64,000 nucleotides of DNA from Acinetobacter kanungonis (GCF_009939195.1 NZ_JAACKC010000002.1:186001-250000); one strand, 5' to 3'; positions 34,723 to 43,449 are shown, numbered from the stretch's first letter. Program-made: numbers and translations. The notes: a model not told the origin generated them from the letters alone.

Positions 34723-36912
34723 ATGTTGACTTTAGAAAGAAAAAACCGATTTCATCTACGGGATGCTTTGTCTGGTTTGGTGGTGTTTTTGGTGGCGTTG
34801 CCACTGTGTCTAGGCATTGCACTTGCCTCTGGTGCACCAATTATTTCAGGAATCATTTCGGGAATTATTGGCGGTATAGTGGTTGGGCTTTTGAGTGGCT
34901 CACATATTAGCGTTGCGGGTCCAGCAGCAGGGCTGACGGCAGTGATTCTGGTGCAATTGGATCAATTAGGCGGCAATTATGCCGCTTTTTTATTGTGTAT
35001 TATTTTTGCGGGTTTGCTGCAAATTGGCTTTGGTCTACTCAAGCTCGGTTTCTTTGCCAATTTTATTCCCAATAATGTCATTTTAGGGCTTTTGGCAGCG
35101 ATCGGGATTATTCTCATTTTGAGTCAGTTACCTTATCTCGTGGGTTTTTCCAATTTTTCATGGGAACAGCTCTGGGCAGGTCAAATCCACACGGTCTTTG
35201 CCACAGTCGATGCGGGTGCGGCACTGATGGGCTTATTCAGCTTGTTGCTGATCTTGATGTGGGATTGTAGTCCACTGAAAAAATACAATATTCCCTCAGC
35301 CTTGGTGGCTGTCGTATTGGCTGCAGGAATCAATTATCTGTTAGTCGCCACTCAATCTCCTTGGGCAGTGAGTACGTCCAATTTAATTCAATTACCCAAC
35401 ATTTGGCAGGCACCAGAGCAGGTATTAATGGGACCCGACTGGCGTTATTTAACTGAGCCATTAATTTATACAGGAGCACTGACCCTAGCCGTGGTTGCCT
35501 CCTTGGAAACTTTGTTGAATCTGGAAGCGGCAGACAAGTTAGATCCTTATAAACGCTCATCTCCTCCAAATCGTGAATTATGGGCGCAGGGCATTGGCAA
35601 TGTGGTCTCAGGTACTATTGGTGGCATGCCGTTGACTTCGGTCATTGTCCGCAGTTCGGTCAATGCCAATTCAGGCGCGCGGAGTAAGTATTCCAGTGTG
35701 ATTCATGGGTTATTGCTGTTGTTGGCTGTGGTGTGCTTTGTACCACTGATGAATATGATTCCCTTATCGGCATTGGCTGCCATTCTATTGGTGACTGGTT
35801 TTAAACTTACCCATCCTAAGTTGTTCCAGCAGCTCTATCAAAAGGGCTGGAACCAGTTTGTGCCTTTCATTATTACCCTGATAGCGATTTTACTGACCGA
35901 TTTGTTGATGGGGATTCTGGTTGGGTTATTCTTTAGTGCGGCTTTTATTCTGTACGGCAATTTTCATAAAGGCGTCAGAATTTATAAAGAGCATCATTTG
36001 CATGGTGTTGTTACCCGTATTGAATTGCCTTCACAAGTCACTTTTTTGAATCGTTCTGCCTTAATTTCCGCACTGGAGCATCTTCATGCAGGTGAACAGT
36101 TAATTATTGATGCCACCCAATCGGAATCGATAGATGCAGATATCTATCAGGTCATTCAGGAGTATCAAGCTGAAACGGCACTGAAACGTCAAGTCGATGT
36201 GAAATTAATTGGCTTTAAGCAGCATTATCAAGAACTGGATGATGCGGTACTAGATATAGACATCAGTACCGCCGAATTACAACATCAATTAACCCCAGCT
36301 CAAGTGATTGATTTGCTGAAAGCAGGTAATGAGCGCTTTGTCCAAAATGATCGTTTGCAACGTGATATCTATCGTCAGATTCGTGTTACGGCCGATCAAG
36401 GTCAGCACCCGATTGCCGCGGTGTTGGGTTGTATGGATTCACGTGCACCGACAGAAATGTTGTTTGATGTCGGGATTGGCGATTTGTTCAGTTTGCGTAT
36501 AGCAGGCAATATTGCAGGACAAAAAGTCTTGGGTTCACTTGAATTTGCCTGTCAGGCGAAAGGCTCGAAAGTGATTGTGGTACTTGGACATACCGATTGT
36601 GGTGCGGTCAGCAGTGCTTGCCAATTACGTTTACAGCAGAAACAGATCGCGGAGGTGAAAGAGATGCCGCATATTCAATATGTGCTGGGACCCTTAATGC
36701 AATCGGTCAACAGTGTGTATCAGATAATGCAACCACGTGAGCTGAATAAAGCGTTCTTGGATCAAGTGACGGCACTGAATGTGTTGTATAACATGCAATA
36801 TATCCAGCAACATAGTAGCGTGTTGGCGGAGATGGTAGAGCAAGGACAGATTGCTATGGTCGGTGCGATTTATGATGTGCAAACCGGCAGAGTCAATTTT
36901 CTGGAAACCTAA
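34723..36912 (+). CDS. SulP anion transporter fused to a beta-carbonic anhydrase
   Basis: 729 residues. Residues 1-410 form a SulP transporter with about 12-14 hydrophobic segments, starting FHLRDALSGLVVFLVALPLCLGIALASGAP, and containing HISVAGPAAGLTAVIL. A STAS-like region follows at about 425-505. From about 520 the chain is a beta-carbonic anhydrase: GNERFVQN, the zinc ligands in LGCMDSRAPTE (Cys570, Asp572) and VVLGHTDCGAVSSA (His and Cys). In such fusions the transporter is thought to move bicarbonate (or sulfate), with the anhydrase equilibrating CO2 and bicarbonate at its inner face. Monocistronic. There is no frameshift between the parts, so the fusion is real. Confidence 0.9.
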   Translation: MLTLERKNRFHLRDALSGLVVFLVALPLCLGIALASGAPIISGIISGIIGGIVVGLLSGSHISVAGPAAGLTAVILVQLDQLGGNYAAFLLCIIFAGLLQIGFGLLKLGFFANFIPNNVILGLLAAIGIILILSQLPYLVGFSNFSWEQLWAGQIHTVFATVDAGAALMGLFSLLLILMWDCSPLKKYNIPSALVAVVLAAGINYLLVATQSPWAVSTSNLIQLPNIWQAPEQVLMGPDWRYLTEPLIYTGALTLAVVASLETLLNLEAADKLDPYKRSSPPNRELWAQGIGNVVSGTIGGMPLTSVIVRSSVNANSGARSKYSSVIHGLLLLLAVVCFVPLMNMIPLSALAAILLVTGFKLTHPKLFQQLYQKGWNQFVPFIITLIAILLTDLLMGILVGLFFSAAFILYGNFHKGVRIYKEHHLHGVVTRIELPSQVTFLNRSALISALEHLHAGEQLIIDATQSESIDADIYQVIQEYQAETALKRQVDVKLIGFKQHYQELDDAVLDIDISTAELQHQLTPAQVIDLLKAGNERFVQNDRLQRDIYRQIRVTADQGQHPIAAVLGCMDSRAPTEMLFDVGIGDLFSLRIAGNIAGQKVLGSLEFACQAKGSKVIVVLGHTDCGAVSSACQLRLQQKQIAEVKEMPHIQYVLGPLMQSVNSVYQIMQPRELNKAFLDQVTALNVLYNMQYIQQHSSVLAEMVEQGQIAMVGAIYDVQTGRVNFLET

Positions 36913-36930
36913 AGAAGAAATACAGCTATA

Positions 36931-36958
36931 AAAAAGCCTGTCAAATGACAGGCTTTTT
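36931..36958. terminator. Terminator between the SulP fusion gene and acr1
   Basis: AAAAAGCCTGTC / GACAGGCTTTTT, short loop, placed between convergent genes. Confidence 0.9.
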
Positions 36959-36970
36959 GAAGATTTGGGC

Positions 36971-37858
36971 TTACCAGTGCTCGCCTGGGAAAATGCGAGC
37001 ATAGGTTTTTTGTACCCAGTTCAATTTTTCCTGCTTGCCCACAGAAGCAGAAGAGCTTGGGAACAGGTTGTAGCCAATCGACATAAACATGTTGTTGATG
37101 TCTGGCGCAACCGCATAGGTTAAGGATGCCAAACGACCAAGATTGGTGGCAATTTTCTTCGGACGCTTCACAATTGCATAGGCTACTAAATCGGCTGCCT
37201 GTTCAGGCGACAGCGTTGGTACATATTTATAAATCTTGGTTGGTGCAATCATTGGTGTGCGCACCAACGGCATATAGATTGAAGTAATCGCAATTTTATG
37301 TGAATGCGCTTCGGCAGATAAACAGCGACTAAACGCATCTAGTGCCGCTTTAGATGCAACATATGCCGAGAAGCGAGTGGCATTTGCCAATACACCAATC
37401 GAGCTGATGTTAATGATCTGACCGCCTTTGCGCTCCATCATGTGAGGTAATAAATTCAGAACCAAGCGCACCGCACCGAAATAATTCAATTGCATGGTGC
37501 GTTCAAAATCATGGAAACGGTCAAGAGACTCGTGTACTGCGCGACGAATAGAACGACCTGCGTTATTAATCAAAATATCAATATGATCGACAGACGCCAA
37601 AATTTCTTTAGAGACCGCATCAATTGCTTCCATGTCATTTAAATCACATGGGAAGACCGAGGCTTTACCGCCTTTGGCTTCAATTTCTGCTTTGACTTCA
37701 TCTAGGGTTTCTTTGGTTCGCGAAACCAGCAGTACATGCGCGCCTGCATCGGCAAGACGATGTGCTGTGGTTAAACCAATGCCGCTGGATGCGCCAGTAA
37801 TAAGGACGATTTTACCGTGAATACGGTCCCGAAATTGTTTCTCTAATTTTGCTTTCAC
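36971..37858 (-). CDS. acr1: Acr1 fatty acyl-CoA reductase
   Basis: NADPH-dependent short-chain reductase that turns long-chain acyl-CoA into fatty aldehyde, the first step of wax-ester synthesis in Acinetobacter. At 295 residues it matches the length I recall for A. baylyi Acr1, and long stretches such as LINNAGRSIRRAVHES, FERTMQLNYFGAVRLVLN and the end FPGEHW match it from memory. SDR motifs: TGASSGIG cofactor loop near residue 21, catalytic Ser in NISSIG, and YVASK at about residue 165. Starts with GTG, with AGGGAAA upstream. The wax synthase that would use the derived alcohol is not in this window. Confidence 0.9.
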   Translation of the reverse strand: MKAKLEKQFRDRIHGKIVLITGASSGIGLTTAHRLADAGAHVLLVSRTKETLDEVKAEIEAKGGKASVFPCDLNDMEAIDAVSKEILASVDHIDILINNAGRSIRRAVHESLDRFHDFERTMQLNYFGAVRLVLNLLPHMMERKGGQIINISSIGVLANATRFSAYVASKAALDAFSRCLSAEAHSHKIAITSIYMPLVRTPMIAPTKIYKYVPTLSPEQAADLVAYAIVKRPKKIATNLGRLASLTYAVAPDINNMFMSIGYNLFPSSSASVGKQEKLNWVQKTYARIFPGEHW

Positions 37859-38105
37859 GCTGTGTTTCCCTGATTAGAATTTAGTTCACTTGAATTCTAA
37901 ATTGTCTTTATTTTATTGGAGAACTTAGTTCACATTATTCCATGAGTTGACTAAAACTCACACGCATAATGATAGCGGATATACTGAAAAAAGCTATAAA
38001 TAAGTCTTTGAATTAACAAATAAATTTAGAGTATTTACTCTATAGGTGATTTTTATTTTTTTTAGTTTTAGCACGATTTTGCTGCAATTCCAAGAGAAAA
38101 TGCTC

Positions 38106-38134
38106 AAAAATCAAGACCTCCAGTGAGGTCTTGA
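38106..38134 (-). terminator. Terminator of metY
   Basis: TCAAGACCTC / GAGGTCTTGA with CAGT loop; on the minus strand followed by TTTTTG. Confidence 0.85.
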
Positions 38135-38143
38135 TCACATTGT

Positions 38144-39430
38144 TTAAACTGCTGCCAAGGCTTGTTCTAAATCGGCAATCAGGTCATCAATATGTTCGAT
38201 GCCCACCGAGAGTCGAACCATATCCAGACTCACGCCCGCAGCTTTGAGTTCTGCCTCATTCAGTTGGCGATGGGTGGTGGTTGCAGGGTGGCACGCCAAG
38301 CTTTTGGCATCCCCAATATTCACTAAGCGGGTAAACAGTTGCAGTGCATCAATAAAGCGGGTTCCACCTTCACGACCATCTTGCACGCCAAAGGATAAAA
38401 TGGCTGAAGGCTGACCTTTCACATATTTCTGCGCCAAGCCATGCTGTGGATGATCCTTCAAGCCTGCATAGTTGACCCAGTTTACTTTTGGATGTTGCTG
38501 CAAATATTCTGCCACTTTCTGCGCATTAGAGGTGTGACGTTCCATACGCAAGTTCAGCGTTTCTAAGCCTTGTAAAATCAGGAATACGCTTAAAGGGCTA
38601 ATCGCAGCACCAGTATTACGTAGTGGCACCACACGGGCACGCGCAATATATGCAGCTTCGCCCAAGGCTTCGACATAATTGACACCGTGATAGCTAGGGT
38701 CAGGCGTATTTAACACTTTAAAACGTTCAGGGTATTTGCCCCAAGGGAATTGCCCGCTGTCGACAATGGCACCCCCAATTGAGTTGCCATGCCCACCAAT
38801 GTATTTGGTCAGCGAGTGAATCACGATGTCTGCGCCATATTGAAACGGTTTCAGCAGGGCAGGAGTAGCCACTGTGTTATCCACCACGACAGGCACACCA
38901 TATTCATGGGCGATTTTGGCAATGGCTTCTAAATCAATGATATTGCCCAGTGGATTGCCAATGGATTCGACAAATACCAGTTTGGTTTTGTCATCAATCA
39001 GTCCACGCAAGGCTTCAGGGTCTTGATAGTCAAAGAAACGCACTTCAATGCCTTGTTTCGGCAAGGTATGTGCAAACAGGTTATAGGTTCCGCCATACAG
39101 GGTAGAGACTGAGGCAATGTTGTCGCCTGCTTCGGTAATGGTCTGAATCGCATAAGTAATGGCAGCCATACCTGAGGCCAAAGCCAATGCACCAATACCG
39201 CCTTCAAGTGCTGCCAGACGTTGTTCCAGTACCGCCGTGGTCGGATTCATAATCCGCGTATAAATATTACCTTGGACTTTCAGGTCGAATAAATCAGCGC
39301 CGTGCTGGGTATTGTCAAAGGCATAAGAGGTGGTTTGGTAGATTGGCACAGCCACCGCTTTGGTGGTGGCTTCAGGGCTGTAACCTGCGTGAATGGCTAA
39401 AGTTTCATCTTTATAGGTCATGAACTTCAT
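38144..39430 (-). CDS. metY: O-acetylhomoserine aminocarboxypropyltransferase (MetY)
   Basis: PLP-dependent Cys/Met metabolism enzyme of 428 residues that makes homocysteine from O-acetyl-homoserine and sulfide. The N-terminus reads TLAIHAGYSPEATTKAVAVPIYQTTSY. The PLP lysine is in HSLTKYIGGHGNSIGG (about residue 210), and the C-terminus carries VGIEHIDDLIADLEQAL. The insert and overall length fit O-acetylhomoserine sulfhydrylase rather than cystathionine gamma-synthase (about 390). In-frame ATGs are at 39430 and 39421; the second would give the usual MTYKDETLAIHAG start. Monocistronic. Confidence 0.88.
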   Translation of the reverse strand: MKFMTYKDETLAIHAGYSPEATTKAVAVPIYQTTSYAFDNTQHGADLFDLKVQGNIYTRIMNPTTAVLEQRLAALEGGIGALALASGMAAITYAIQTITEAGDNIASVSTLYGGTYNLFAHTLPKQGIEVRFFDYQDPEALRGLIDDKTKLVFVESIGNPLGNIIDLEAIAKIAHEYGVPVVVDNTVATPALLKPFQYGADIVIHSLTKYIGGHGNSIGGAIVDSGQFPWGKYPERFKVLNTPDPSYHGVNYVEALGEAAYIARARVVPLRNTGAAISPLSVFLILQGLETLNLRMERHTSNAQKVAEYLQQHPKVNWVNYAGLKDHPQHGLAQKYVKGQPSAILSFGVQDGREGGTRFIDALQLFTRLVNIGDAKSLACHPATTTHRQLNEAELKAAGVSLDMVRLSVGIEHIDDLIADLEQALAAV

Positions 39431-39714
39431 CTGCGTGAGTTAAATTTTGCACATTCTATCACTATTGAATATAAGTGAAAGTGTGAATATTAAGAATAGT
39501 TATCTAAAAAATTCATAAAGATGAAATAGGTTCAGCACTCGTTGAGTAAAACGCTACGAAGAAGATGCTGAATAAAAACTAGACGAACTGAAAGTTGTAA
39601 CATTGCATTGAAGATCGGATTCATGCCTTATTTTTTCAGTGTATTCATCGTATAATGCCCCAAAATATTTTTCGCTGTTTTGCGATTTTTTGGTTTTCTA
39701 TTGAGGAGTCCTGC

Positions 39715-41376
39715 GTGGCCCAATATATTTATACGATGAACCGAGTGTCTAAGATGGTTCCGCCTAAGCGCGAAATCTTGAAAGACATCTCTTTGTCATT
39801 TTTCCCAGGTGCTAAAATTGGTGTCCTAGGTTTAAACGGTGCGGGTAAATCGACCCTGCTTCGTATTATGGCTGGCGTAGACAAAGATTTCTCTGGTGAA
39901 GCTCGTGCGCAACCGGGTATCAAAATCGGCTACCTAGAGCAAGAACCACCTTTAGATCCAAACAAAGATGTGCGTGGTAACGTTGAAGATGGTTTACGTG
40001 AACCGCTTGATGCTTTAGCACGCTTGGACGAAGTTTTTGCTGAATATGCAGCTGAAGATGCAGATTTCGATAAGCTCGCGAAAGAGCAAGAAAAATTAGA
40101 AGCCATTATCCATTCATGGGATGCGCACAACCTGAGCAACCAAATGGATCAAGCAGCAGCTGCCTTGAATCTTCCAGCTTGGGATGCAGATGTAACTTTA
40201 CTGTCAGGTGGTGAGCGCCGTCGTGTTGCATTATGTCGTTTGCTTTTATCTAAGCCAGACATGTTGCTTCTTGACGAACCGACGAACCATTTGGATGCAG
40301 AATCTGTATCTTGGTTAGAGCGTTTCTTGAAAGACTTCCCAGGTACGATTGTGGCGATTACGCATGACCGTTACTTCCTGGATAACGTGGCTGAGTGGAT
40401 TCTTGAACTTGACCGCGGTATGGGTATTCCTTACCAAGGCAACTATTCTGCTTGGTTAGAGCAGAAAAATGCCCGTTTAGAGCAAGAACAGAAGCAAGAA
40501 GAATCTTTTGCCAAAGCATTGAAAAAAGAACTTGAATGGGTTCGTTCAAATGCCAAGGGTCAGCAAAAGAAAAACAAAGCGCGTATGGAGCGTTTTGAAG
40601 AACTTAACTCGCGTGAGTTCCAACAACGTAACGAAACTTCAGAAATTTATATTCCACCTGGTCCACGTCTAGGTAATAAAGTGGTTGAAGTTGAAGGTAT
40701 CAGCAAATCATTTGATGGTCGTTTGTTGTATGAAAACTTAAGCTTTACTGTGCCACCAACTGCGATTGTCGGTATCGTGGGTCCAAACGGTGCAGGTAAA
40801 ACCACGTTATTCCGTATGATGACGGGTGAACAGCAGCCTGATACAGGTACTGTAACTTTAGGTGAATCGGTTAAAGTGGCCTATGTGGGTCAGATCCGTG
40901 ATACTTTGGATAACAACAAAACGGTTTGGGAAGAAGTTTCTGGCGGTTTGGATATCTTAAGAATCGGCGAATACGAAATTGCATCGCGTGCCTATATCGG
41001 TCGTTTCAACTTCAAAGGTCAAGACCAGCAGAAGCGTGTCGGTGAATTGTCTGGTGGTGAGCGTAACCGTTTACAACTGGCGAAAATCCTGCAAATGGGC
41101 GCGAACGTAATCCTACTGGATGAACCATCGAACGACTTGGATATCGAAACTTTACGTGCACTTGAAGATGCAATTTTAGTCTTCCCAGGTACGGTAATGG
41201 TGGTGTCGCATGACCGTTGGTTCCTTGACCGTATTGCGACGCATATCTTGTCATTTGAAAATGAACAGCCAGAGTTCTATGAAGGGAACTATGCTGAATA
41301 TGAAGCTTACCGTTTGGCTCGTTTAGGTGAAGATGCGGTACAAAAGCGTACCAAATACAAAAAGATTGGTGGTTAA
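39715..41376 (+). CDS. ettA: EttA energy-dependent translational throttle (ABC-F ATPase)
   Basis: Ribosome-binding ABC-F protein that gates translation with the ADP/ATP ratio at the E site. 553 residues, close to E. coli EttA (555). Two ATPase domains: Walker A GLNGAGKST and GPNGAGKTT, signatures LSGGERRRVALCRL and LSGGERNRLQLAK, Walker B MLLLDEPTNHLD and VILLDEPSNDLD. The arm and linker between them (KALKKELEWVRSNAKGQQ) are as expected. The start is GTG at 39715, with GAGGAG 8 bases before it, giving the family start MAQYIYTMNRV; an upstream ATG at 39655 would add 20 unlike residues. Confidence 0.95.
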   Translation: MAQYIYTMNRVSKMVPPKREILKDISLSFFPGAKIGVLGLNGAGKSTLLRIMAGVDKDFSGEARAQPGIKIGYLEQEPPLDPNKDVRGNVEDGLREPLDALARLDEVFAEYAAEDADFDKLAKEQEKLEAIIHSWDAHNLSNQMDQAAAALNLPAWDADVTLLSGGERRRVALCRLLLSKPDMLLLDEPTNHLDAESVSWLERFLKDFPGTIVAITHDRYFLDNVAEWILELDRGMGIPYQGNYSAWLEQKNARLEQEQKQEESFAKALKKELEWVRSNAKGQQKKNKARMERFEELNSREFQQRNETSEIYIPPGPRLGNKVVEVEGISKSFDGRLLYENLSFTVPPTAIVGIVGPNGAGKTTLFRMMTGEQQPDTGTVTLGESVKVAYVGQIRDTLDNNKTVWEEVSGGLDILRIGEYEIASRAYIGRFNFKGQDQQKRVGELSGGERNRLQLAKILQMGANVILLDEPSNDLDIETLRALEDAILVFPGTVMVVSHDRWFLDRIATHILSFENEQPEFYEGNYAEYEAYRLARLGEDAVQKRTKYKKIGG

Positions 41377-41387
41377 TTTCACCCAAT

Positions 41388-41415
41388 AAAAACCAGCCTT
41401 CGGGCTGGTTTTTTT
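41388..41415. terminator. Terminator between ettA and the Sel1 gene
   Basis: AAAAACCAGCC / GGCTGGTTTTT with a TTCG tetraloop, between convergent genes. Confidence 0.92.
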
Positions 41416-41426
41416 ATGCACACGCT

Positions 41427-41864
41427 TTAAGAAAAAGCCAATTCACTATAGGCATGATACAGACAGCGTTTCGCGTCAGGATGACCATCTTGTGCGGCTT
41501 TTTTTAACCACTTCTCGGCTTTCTCATAATTACGATCCAGACCCAATTGACCATTTAAATAGCCAATGCCCATTTTAAATTCAGCATCAGGATTACCGCG
41601 TAAGGCAGAACGAAGAAAATACCACATCGCATTACGGGTGTTACTGGAAGCTATCGGGCTGTGGTTGATCTGTATCGGGGCGGCTGTGTGCAATACCTTA
41701 TTTTGCATGAACACATGATAGTGCTCACATAATGCCAGTTGCTCGAAATGTAGCCCACGTTGATATTCATGTTCACCTGCGAGGTCAAATGTAGGTGTTA
41801 CCAAGTCGTGATAGGGCGTTTGAAATAACAGTGTCCATACTGTTTTGAGGTATTTCATATTCAT
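41427..41864 (-). CDS. Sel1-repeat protein
   Basis: 145 residues, no signal peptide. The C-terminal half carries Sel1/TPR-like repeats: AMWYFLRSALRGNPDAEFKMGIGYLNGQLG and the clear Sel1 unit NYEKAEKWLKKAAQDGHPDAKRCLY. The N-terminal half is not recognised. AGGAGG precedes the ATG. Such proteins are usually protein-interaction adaptors; no partner is evident. Monocistronic, diverging from the metal-resistance locus. Confidence 0.75.
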   Translation of the reverse strand: MNMKYLKTVWTLLFQTPYHDLVTPTFDLAGEHEYQRGLHFEQLALCEHYHVFMQNKVLHTAAPIQINHSPIASSNTRNAMWYFLRSALRGNPDAEFKMGIGYLNGQLGLDRNYEKAEKWLKKAAQDGHPDAKRCLYHAYSELAFS

Positions 41865-41998
41865 TTTCGCCTCCTTGTTGCTGACAACATCAGTGTCATT
41901 ATTTAATTTAAACGTTCTGGCACTCAGATGTATTAAATTATTGTAACAAATTGGTTTTTCTCTGTATGTTGTGTGACGAAGTCGATCAATATCGGCAG

Positions 41999-42013
41999 TG
42001 TAATTTTATTACA
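41999..42013. promoter_or_regulatory. Palindrome before CzcI-like gene 1
   Basis: TGTAATTTTATTACA, a perfect 15-base palindrome with a single central T, followed by a TATAGT -10-like box 12 bases on. Identical in copy 2, which suggests a metal-responsive operator. Confidence 0.6.
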
Positions 42014-42046
42014 TCCCTGAAACTGTTATAGTGTCCGCACGTTGAA

Positions 42047-42475
42047 ATGACCGTATTTTATCCCGTGAAACGCTCTCGTTTTTTTATCACCTTATTGCTG
42101 AGCTTGTTCATGTTTCAAAGTTTTTGGAATGTGGCGGCAGTTTTTTGTGTGCATGAAGAGCAGCCAAAGCGTGTGACGGTGATGTCGCATTTTGGGCATC
42201 ATAGCACGGTCAGTTGTGAATCTCAGGCCGCTGCGGTTCATCCAAAAAATACCGATCAAGTTCAAACTGCCTTCGATTTAGCTGCCTTTCAGCAAGATGA
42301 TCACAGTGATCATTTGCCTTCGTTTGCGCAGTTCATGCTGACCGAAGCACAGACAGCAGCGGTATCTCCCGTGTTTATTCCGAAATTGATTCAGGTGCAG
42401 TTTAATTGGCAAAACTTGTATCAATCACCATATTTATTTCCTTCCAACCCACCTCCTGTTTTAGCCCCGCTATAG
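42047..42475 (+). CDS. CzcI-like metal-resistance periplasmic protein, copy 1
   Basis: 142 residues. N-terminal basic segment and signal helix FFITLLLSLFMFQSFWNVAAVFC, then a His-rich region (HFGHHST, DDHSDHLPSF) with Cys residues (FCVHEEQ, SCES), and a C-terminal YLFPSNPPPVLAPL. The layout (short exported protein, HExH-like His/Cys and a proline-rich tail at the head of a czc operon) is that of CzcI, a small protein of cation-efflux loci whose role is poorly defined; it may sense or bind metal in the periplasm. Nearly identical copy lies at 42964. Confidence 0.7.
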   Translation: MTVFYPVKRSRFFITLLLSLFMFQSFWNVAAVFCVHEEQPKRVTVMSHFGHHSTVSCESQAAAVHPKNTDQVQTAFDLAAFQQDDHSDHLPSFAQFMLTEAQTAAVSPVFIPKLIQVQFNWQNLYQSPYLFPSNPPPVLAPL

Positions 42476-42652
42476 GTGGGGTAGCCGAAAATTCACTCAC
42501 CATAAAGATATAAATTTTAAAGAGTTACTTTCTTATTTGAAGTGAACTCTAAGCAAAACTGCTTTTGAATTTATGTCTAAAAAGCTGCTCAGTGATGCAA
42601 GTTCTTTCATGAACGAAATCATGAGTAAATTATTCTAGATGAGGTGAGTCTG

Positions 42653-42829
42653 ATGTTAATTAAAAGCAATTCAAAATTTTTATGGGTTATTTTGTTTCTT
42701 GTTGCGGGTGCAGCACATGCAGATGGAGGCTTGATTTTCTTGGAGAAGAATCAAGCCGCTCAGGAACAAGTCAACCCTCAAGTCGATAACAAGAGCCAAG
42801 AAGTAAACATTAAGCAGAAGTCTGAATAA
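42653..42829 (+). CDS. Small exported protein between the two CzcI-like genes
   Basis: 58 residues from ATG 42653 (GAGGTGAG 4 bases upstream; an in-frame GTG is at 42644). It has a signal peptide with cleavage near AHA-DG, then DGGLIFLEKNQAAQEQVNPQVDNKSQEVNIKQKSE-like charged, Gln/Asn/Lys-rich tail, no Cys or His. I do not recognise it. It has the same strand as the czc genes and is bracketed by the 494-base repeats. Confidence 0.55.
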   Translation: MLIKSNSKFLWVILFLVAGAAHADGGLIFLEKNQAAQEQVNPQVDNKSQEVNIKQKSE

Positions 42830-42915
42830 GGCTTAAGTGCGTTTAAGAAAGTCAGTTGTTGATATGGCTGGCTTTCTTTTGTTGTACTCATTCGTTTGGT
42901 TGCCTAGATGGCCAG

Positions 42916-42930
42916 TGTAATTTTATTACA
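42916..42930. promoter_or_regulatory. Palindrome before CzcI-like gene 2
   Basis: TGTAATTTTATTACA, identical to 41999-42013, followed by TATAGT. Confidence 0.6.
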
Positions 42931-42963
42931 TCCATGAAGCTGCTATAGTGTCCGCAAGTTGAA

Positions 42964-43392
42964 ATGACCGTATTTTATCCCGTGAAACGCTCTCGTTTTT
43001 TTATCGCCTTATTGCTGAGCTTGTTCATGTTTCAAAGTTTTTGGAATGTGGCGGCAGCTTTTTGTGTGCATGAAGAGCAGCCAAAGAACGTGATGGTGAT
43101 GTCGCATTTTGGGCATCATACTACGGCTAGTTGTGACTCTGAGGCCGCTGCGGTTCATTCGAAAAAGACCGATCAAGTTCAAACCGCCTTCGATTTAGCT
43201 GCCTTTCAGCAAGATGATCACAGTGATCATTTGCCTTCGTTTGCGCATATCATGCTGACCGAAGCGCAGCCAGCAGCAGTATCTCCCGTGTTTATTCCAA
43301 AATTGGTTCAGGTGCAGTTTAACTGGCAAAACTTGTATCAATCGCCACATTTATTCCCTTCAAACCCGCCTCCTGTTTTCGCCCCGCTATAG
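42964..43392 (+). CDS. CzcI-like metal-resistance periplasmic protein, copy 2
   Basis: 142 residues, the same length as copy 1 and differing at scattered positions: for example ASCDSEAAAVHSKKTD for SCESQAAAVHPKNTD, and FAHIMLTEAQPAAV for FAQFMLTEAQTAAV. Signal helix, the Cys of FCVHEEQ, the His clusters and the terminal proline-rich motif are all kept, which indicates selection on both copies rather than decay. It is 57 bases from czcC, so this copy is the operon-proximal CzcI. Confidence 0.72.
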   Translation: MTVFYPVKRSRFFIALLLSLFMFQSFWNVAAAFCVHEEQPKNVMVMSHFGHHTTASCDSEAAAVHSKKTDQVQTAFDLAAFQQDDHSDHLPSFAHIMLTEAQPAAVSPVFIPKLVQVQFNWQNLYQSPHLFPSNPPPVFAPL

Positions 43393-43449
43393 GTGGGGTA
43401 GCCGATAATATTGCCCACCACTAATTTTTAACTTTAGTGGGGCATCATC

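Larger units (their letters stand above)
41995..42488 (+). repeat. Direct repeat copy 1 (promoter plus CzcI-like gene)
   Basis: 494 bases repeated with offset 917 at 42912-43405. The copies share the promoter palindrome, the whole gene at 42047-42475 and about 13 bases after its stop, with scattered base changes and no length change. Confidence 0.92.
42912..43405 (+). repeat. Direct repeat copy 2 (promoter plus CzcI-like gene)
   Basis: Second copy of the 494-base unit at 41995-42488. It adjoins czcC. Confidence 0.92.

Noticed and set aside
37859-38143. Possible gene or regulatory RNA in the acr1-metY spacer
   Set aside because: 285 AT-rich bases with only the metY terminator and presumably the acr1 promoter; no frame or conserved fold seen.
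39655-39714. N-terminal extension of EttA from an upstream ATG
   Set aside because: GAGGAG and the family start MAQYIYTM support GTG 39715; the extra 20 residues are unlike EttA.
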